From Planctomycetota bacterium (GTDB lineage Bacteria > Planctomycetota > B129-G9), in assembly GCA_030607235.1 (NCBI GenBank), contig JAUWEX010000061.1:1-6816 (forward strand): DNA of 6,816 nt, given 5' to 3'. Both the position numbers and the translations under genes were made by a program. This document shows positions 5,775 through 6,816 of the stretch, in pieces. Each line of letters opens with the position of its first letter. The first letter of the stretch is position 1. The notes beneath the pieces are model-generated. The model had not been told where the DNA came from and ran no database searches. It saw only the letters and a list, made by a program, of their open reading frames with translations.

Positions 5775-6816
5775 TTACGCGTCTCCCGCCTCGGACCTGG
5801 CCTCGGAGCCGGAGCCTTTTTTGTAGTATCGCAGCAACAAGAATATCACCAGCGTAACCGTCACAACGCCAATGCTGATGAGTTGCGAGAAGGTCATGCC
5901 GCCGAGTTCACGGGCGTTGTCGCCGCGCAGGAACTCGATGCCGAACCGGAACAGCGAATACAGCCCGCACATCAGCACAAAGACCTCGCCGTTGCGATGT
6001 TTCTTCCAGAAGAACCACGACAGGAACAAAAACAGCCCGAACACCGCCAGCGAAGTGATGGGCTGGGTGGCTATTACCGGCAGCGTGTGGTCGGGATTTG
6101 CAAGGTCGGGAACTTTGGCATAAGCGGCGCTGTCCTTTGGGAACAAAACCGCAAAGTGGCTCCAGAAGCCCTCTTTGGCCACCGTCCCCCAGCAGCAACC
6201 GTTGAGGAAACAGCCTATGCGGCCGAACGCCAGCCCCAGCATAAGCGAAGGCGCGATCACGTCGGCAACTTTCCAGACGTTGTACTTCCTGCGCCACGTA
6301 ATCAGCAAAACGATGATCGCGGTCGGCACCATGCCGCCGTAAAAGGTCAACCCGCCGCTGCGAAGCGCGAAATAACTCAAGTTGTACTCCTCGTGCAGCA
6401 TCTTTGGGCGCATCTCGCCGGTTTCTTGGATCAGCCCCTTATCATCATCGGTTATTTTGACCGACAGCATATCACCGGTTTCAGTAAAGGCCAGGTCCCA
6501 CGCGCGCGCAGTCCCCACGACCAGCACCACCGCGCACAACACAACCATCGCGAGCGTCAAAACTTTAAGCGATCCGTTTTCTTTCCTGAGTTTCAGGCCG
6601 GTGCGCGAGGCGTATTTGTAGAGCAGAATCACCGCCGCCGCCAGCCCCACGCCCACCAGCGCGCCGAGCAGCGAGAGGTTGCCGTCGAAGACGTTGAACA
6701 CCTTCCAGCCGCCCGCAAAGGCTTCGTACTCCTGCGGATCGCTGGAGTAGGCGCTCTCGAAGATGTAGGCGATTCGCGCGCCGACGACGCCGCAGACGAT
6801 CGCCCAGATCGCGAGG
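5775..6816 (-). CDS. lgt: Prolipoprotein diacylglyceryl transferase, 5' end outside the window
   Basis: The frame is open to base 6816, so the start lies outside; 346 residues are visible (numbering from the window edge). Lgt moves a diacylglyceryl group from phosphatidylglycerol to the lipobox cysteine of lipoprotein precursors in the inner membrane. Signatures are VVGARIAYIF (10-19), SGGLTFYGG (153-161), the family hallmark GRIGCFLNGCCWG (198-210, R199) and FRFGIEFLRGD (289-299) with its conserved arginines. The NGCC form of the hallmark replaces the enteric NGEL/NGELWG. A tyrosine stands where E. coli has the His of SFHGG. The protein is long: about 120 residues between GAR and SGGLTFYGG include two extra hydrophobic segments (47-68 and 84-104) and a charged stretch. 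The GTG at 6701 is not a real start because conserved sequence continues upstream. It ends in a GSGSEARSEAGDA tail. Confidence 0.93.
   Translation of the reverse strand, partial: LAIWAIVCGVVGARIAYIFESAYSSDPQEYEAFAGGWKVFNVFDGNLSLLGALVGVGLAAAVILLYKYASRTGLKLRKENGSLKVLTLAMVVLCAVVLVVGTARAWDLAFTETGDMLSVKITDDDKGLIQETGEMRPKMLHEEYNLSYFALRSGGLTFYGGMVPTAIIVLLITWRRKYNVWKVADVIAPSLMLGLAFGRIGCFLNGCCWGTVAKEGFWSHFAVLFPKDSAAYAKVPDLANPDHTLPVIATQPITSLAVFGLFLFLSWFFWKKHRNGEVFVLMCGLYSLFRFGIEFLRGDNARELGGMTFSQLISIGVVTVTLVIFLLLRYYKKGSGSEARSEAGDA

Noticed and set aside
6612..6701. GTG at 6701 as the start of lgt
   Set aside because: The frame stays open to the window edge, and the upstream codons encode the conserved VVGAR segment of Lgt, so the true start lies outside.

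Overview
The window looks like a chromosomal segment of a GC-rich, probably anaerobic bacterium. A Planctomycetota (Phycisphaerae-like) or related PVC-group origin is the best guess. The clues are a PEP-CTERM sorting tail, an M3 oligoendopeptidase N-terminus of a style I associate with planctomycetes, a secreted propeller protein ending in a 'TGENFGF...ERREAVAKWEKWY' segment of a kind I recall from planctomycete HEAT-type proteins, and a 2-oxoacid:ferredoxin oxidoreductase gamma subunit. This assignment rests on family resemblance recalled from memory, not on a search.

Left end (1-466): the 5' end of an oligoendopeptidase gene runs leftward out of the window, with a clear SD and a TATAAT promoter. 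Next to it is a strong hairpin terminator pointing left. Directly upstream of that is an orphan PEP-CTERM tail (270-386, minus) with stop codons before it and no gene body, which looks like the remnant of a deleted exported protein.

Rightward block (467-3550): four plus-strand genes. They are a B-box-like zinc-finger multi-pass membrane protein, ATP-dependent phosphoenolpyruvate carboxykinase (pckA, with its own promoter), an 86-residue charged helical protein of unknown function, and a thioredoxin with the WCGPC active site plus an unusual extra CxC. A hairpin terminator at 3570-3600 serves the end of this block and also works on the opposite strand.

Leftward block (3630-6816): four tightly packed minus-strand genes, read from the right: lgt (5' end outside the window), korC-like gamma subunit (4-nt gap), a secreted PQQ-like propeller plus alpha-helical protein (42-nt gap), and an 88-residue single-pass membrane protein whose start overlaps the preceding stop (TGATG). 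They probably form one operon transcribed from a promoter outside the window. Functionally it joins lipoprotein lipidation, ferredoxin-linked 2-oxoacid metabolism and an uncharacterised envelope protein pair.

I see no CRISPR array, insertion sequence, tRNA, rRNA or riboswitch. Most of the window is ordinary housekeeping sequence. The items most worth a second look are the PEP-CTERM remnant, the approximately 120-residue insertion with two predicted membrane helices in Lgt, and the coupled propeller/small-membrane-protein pair.
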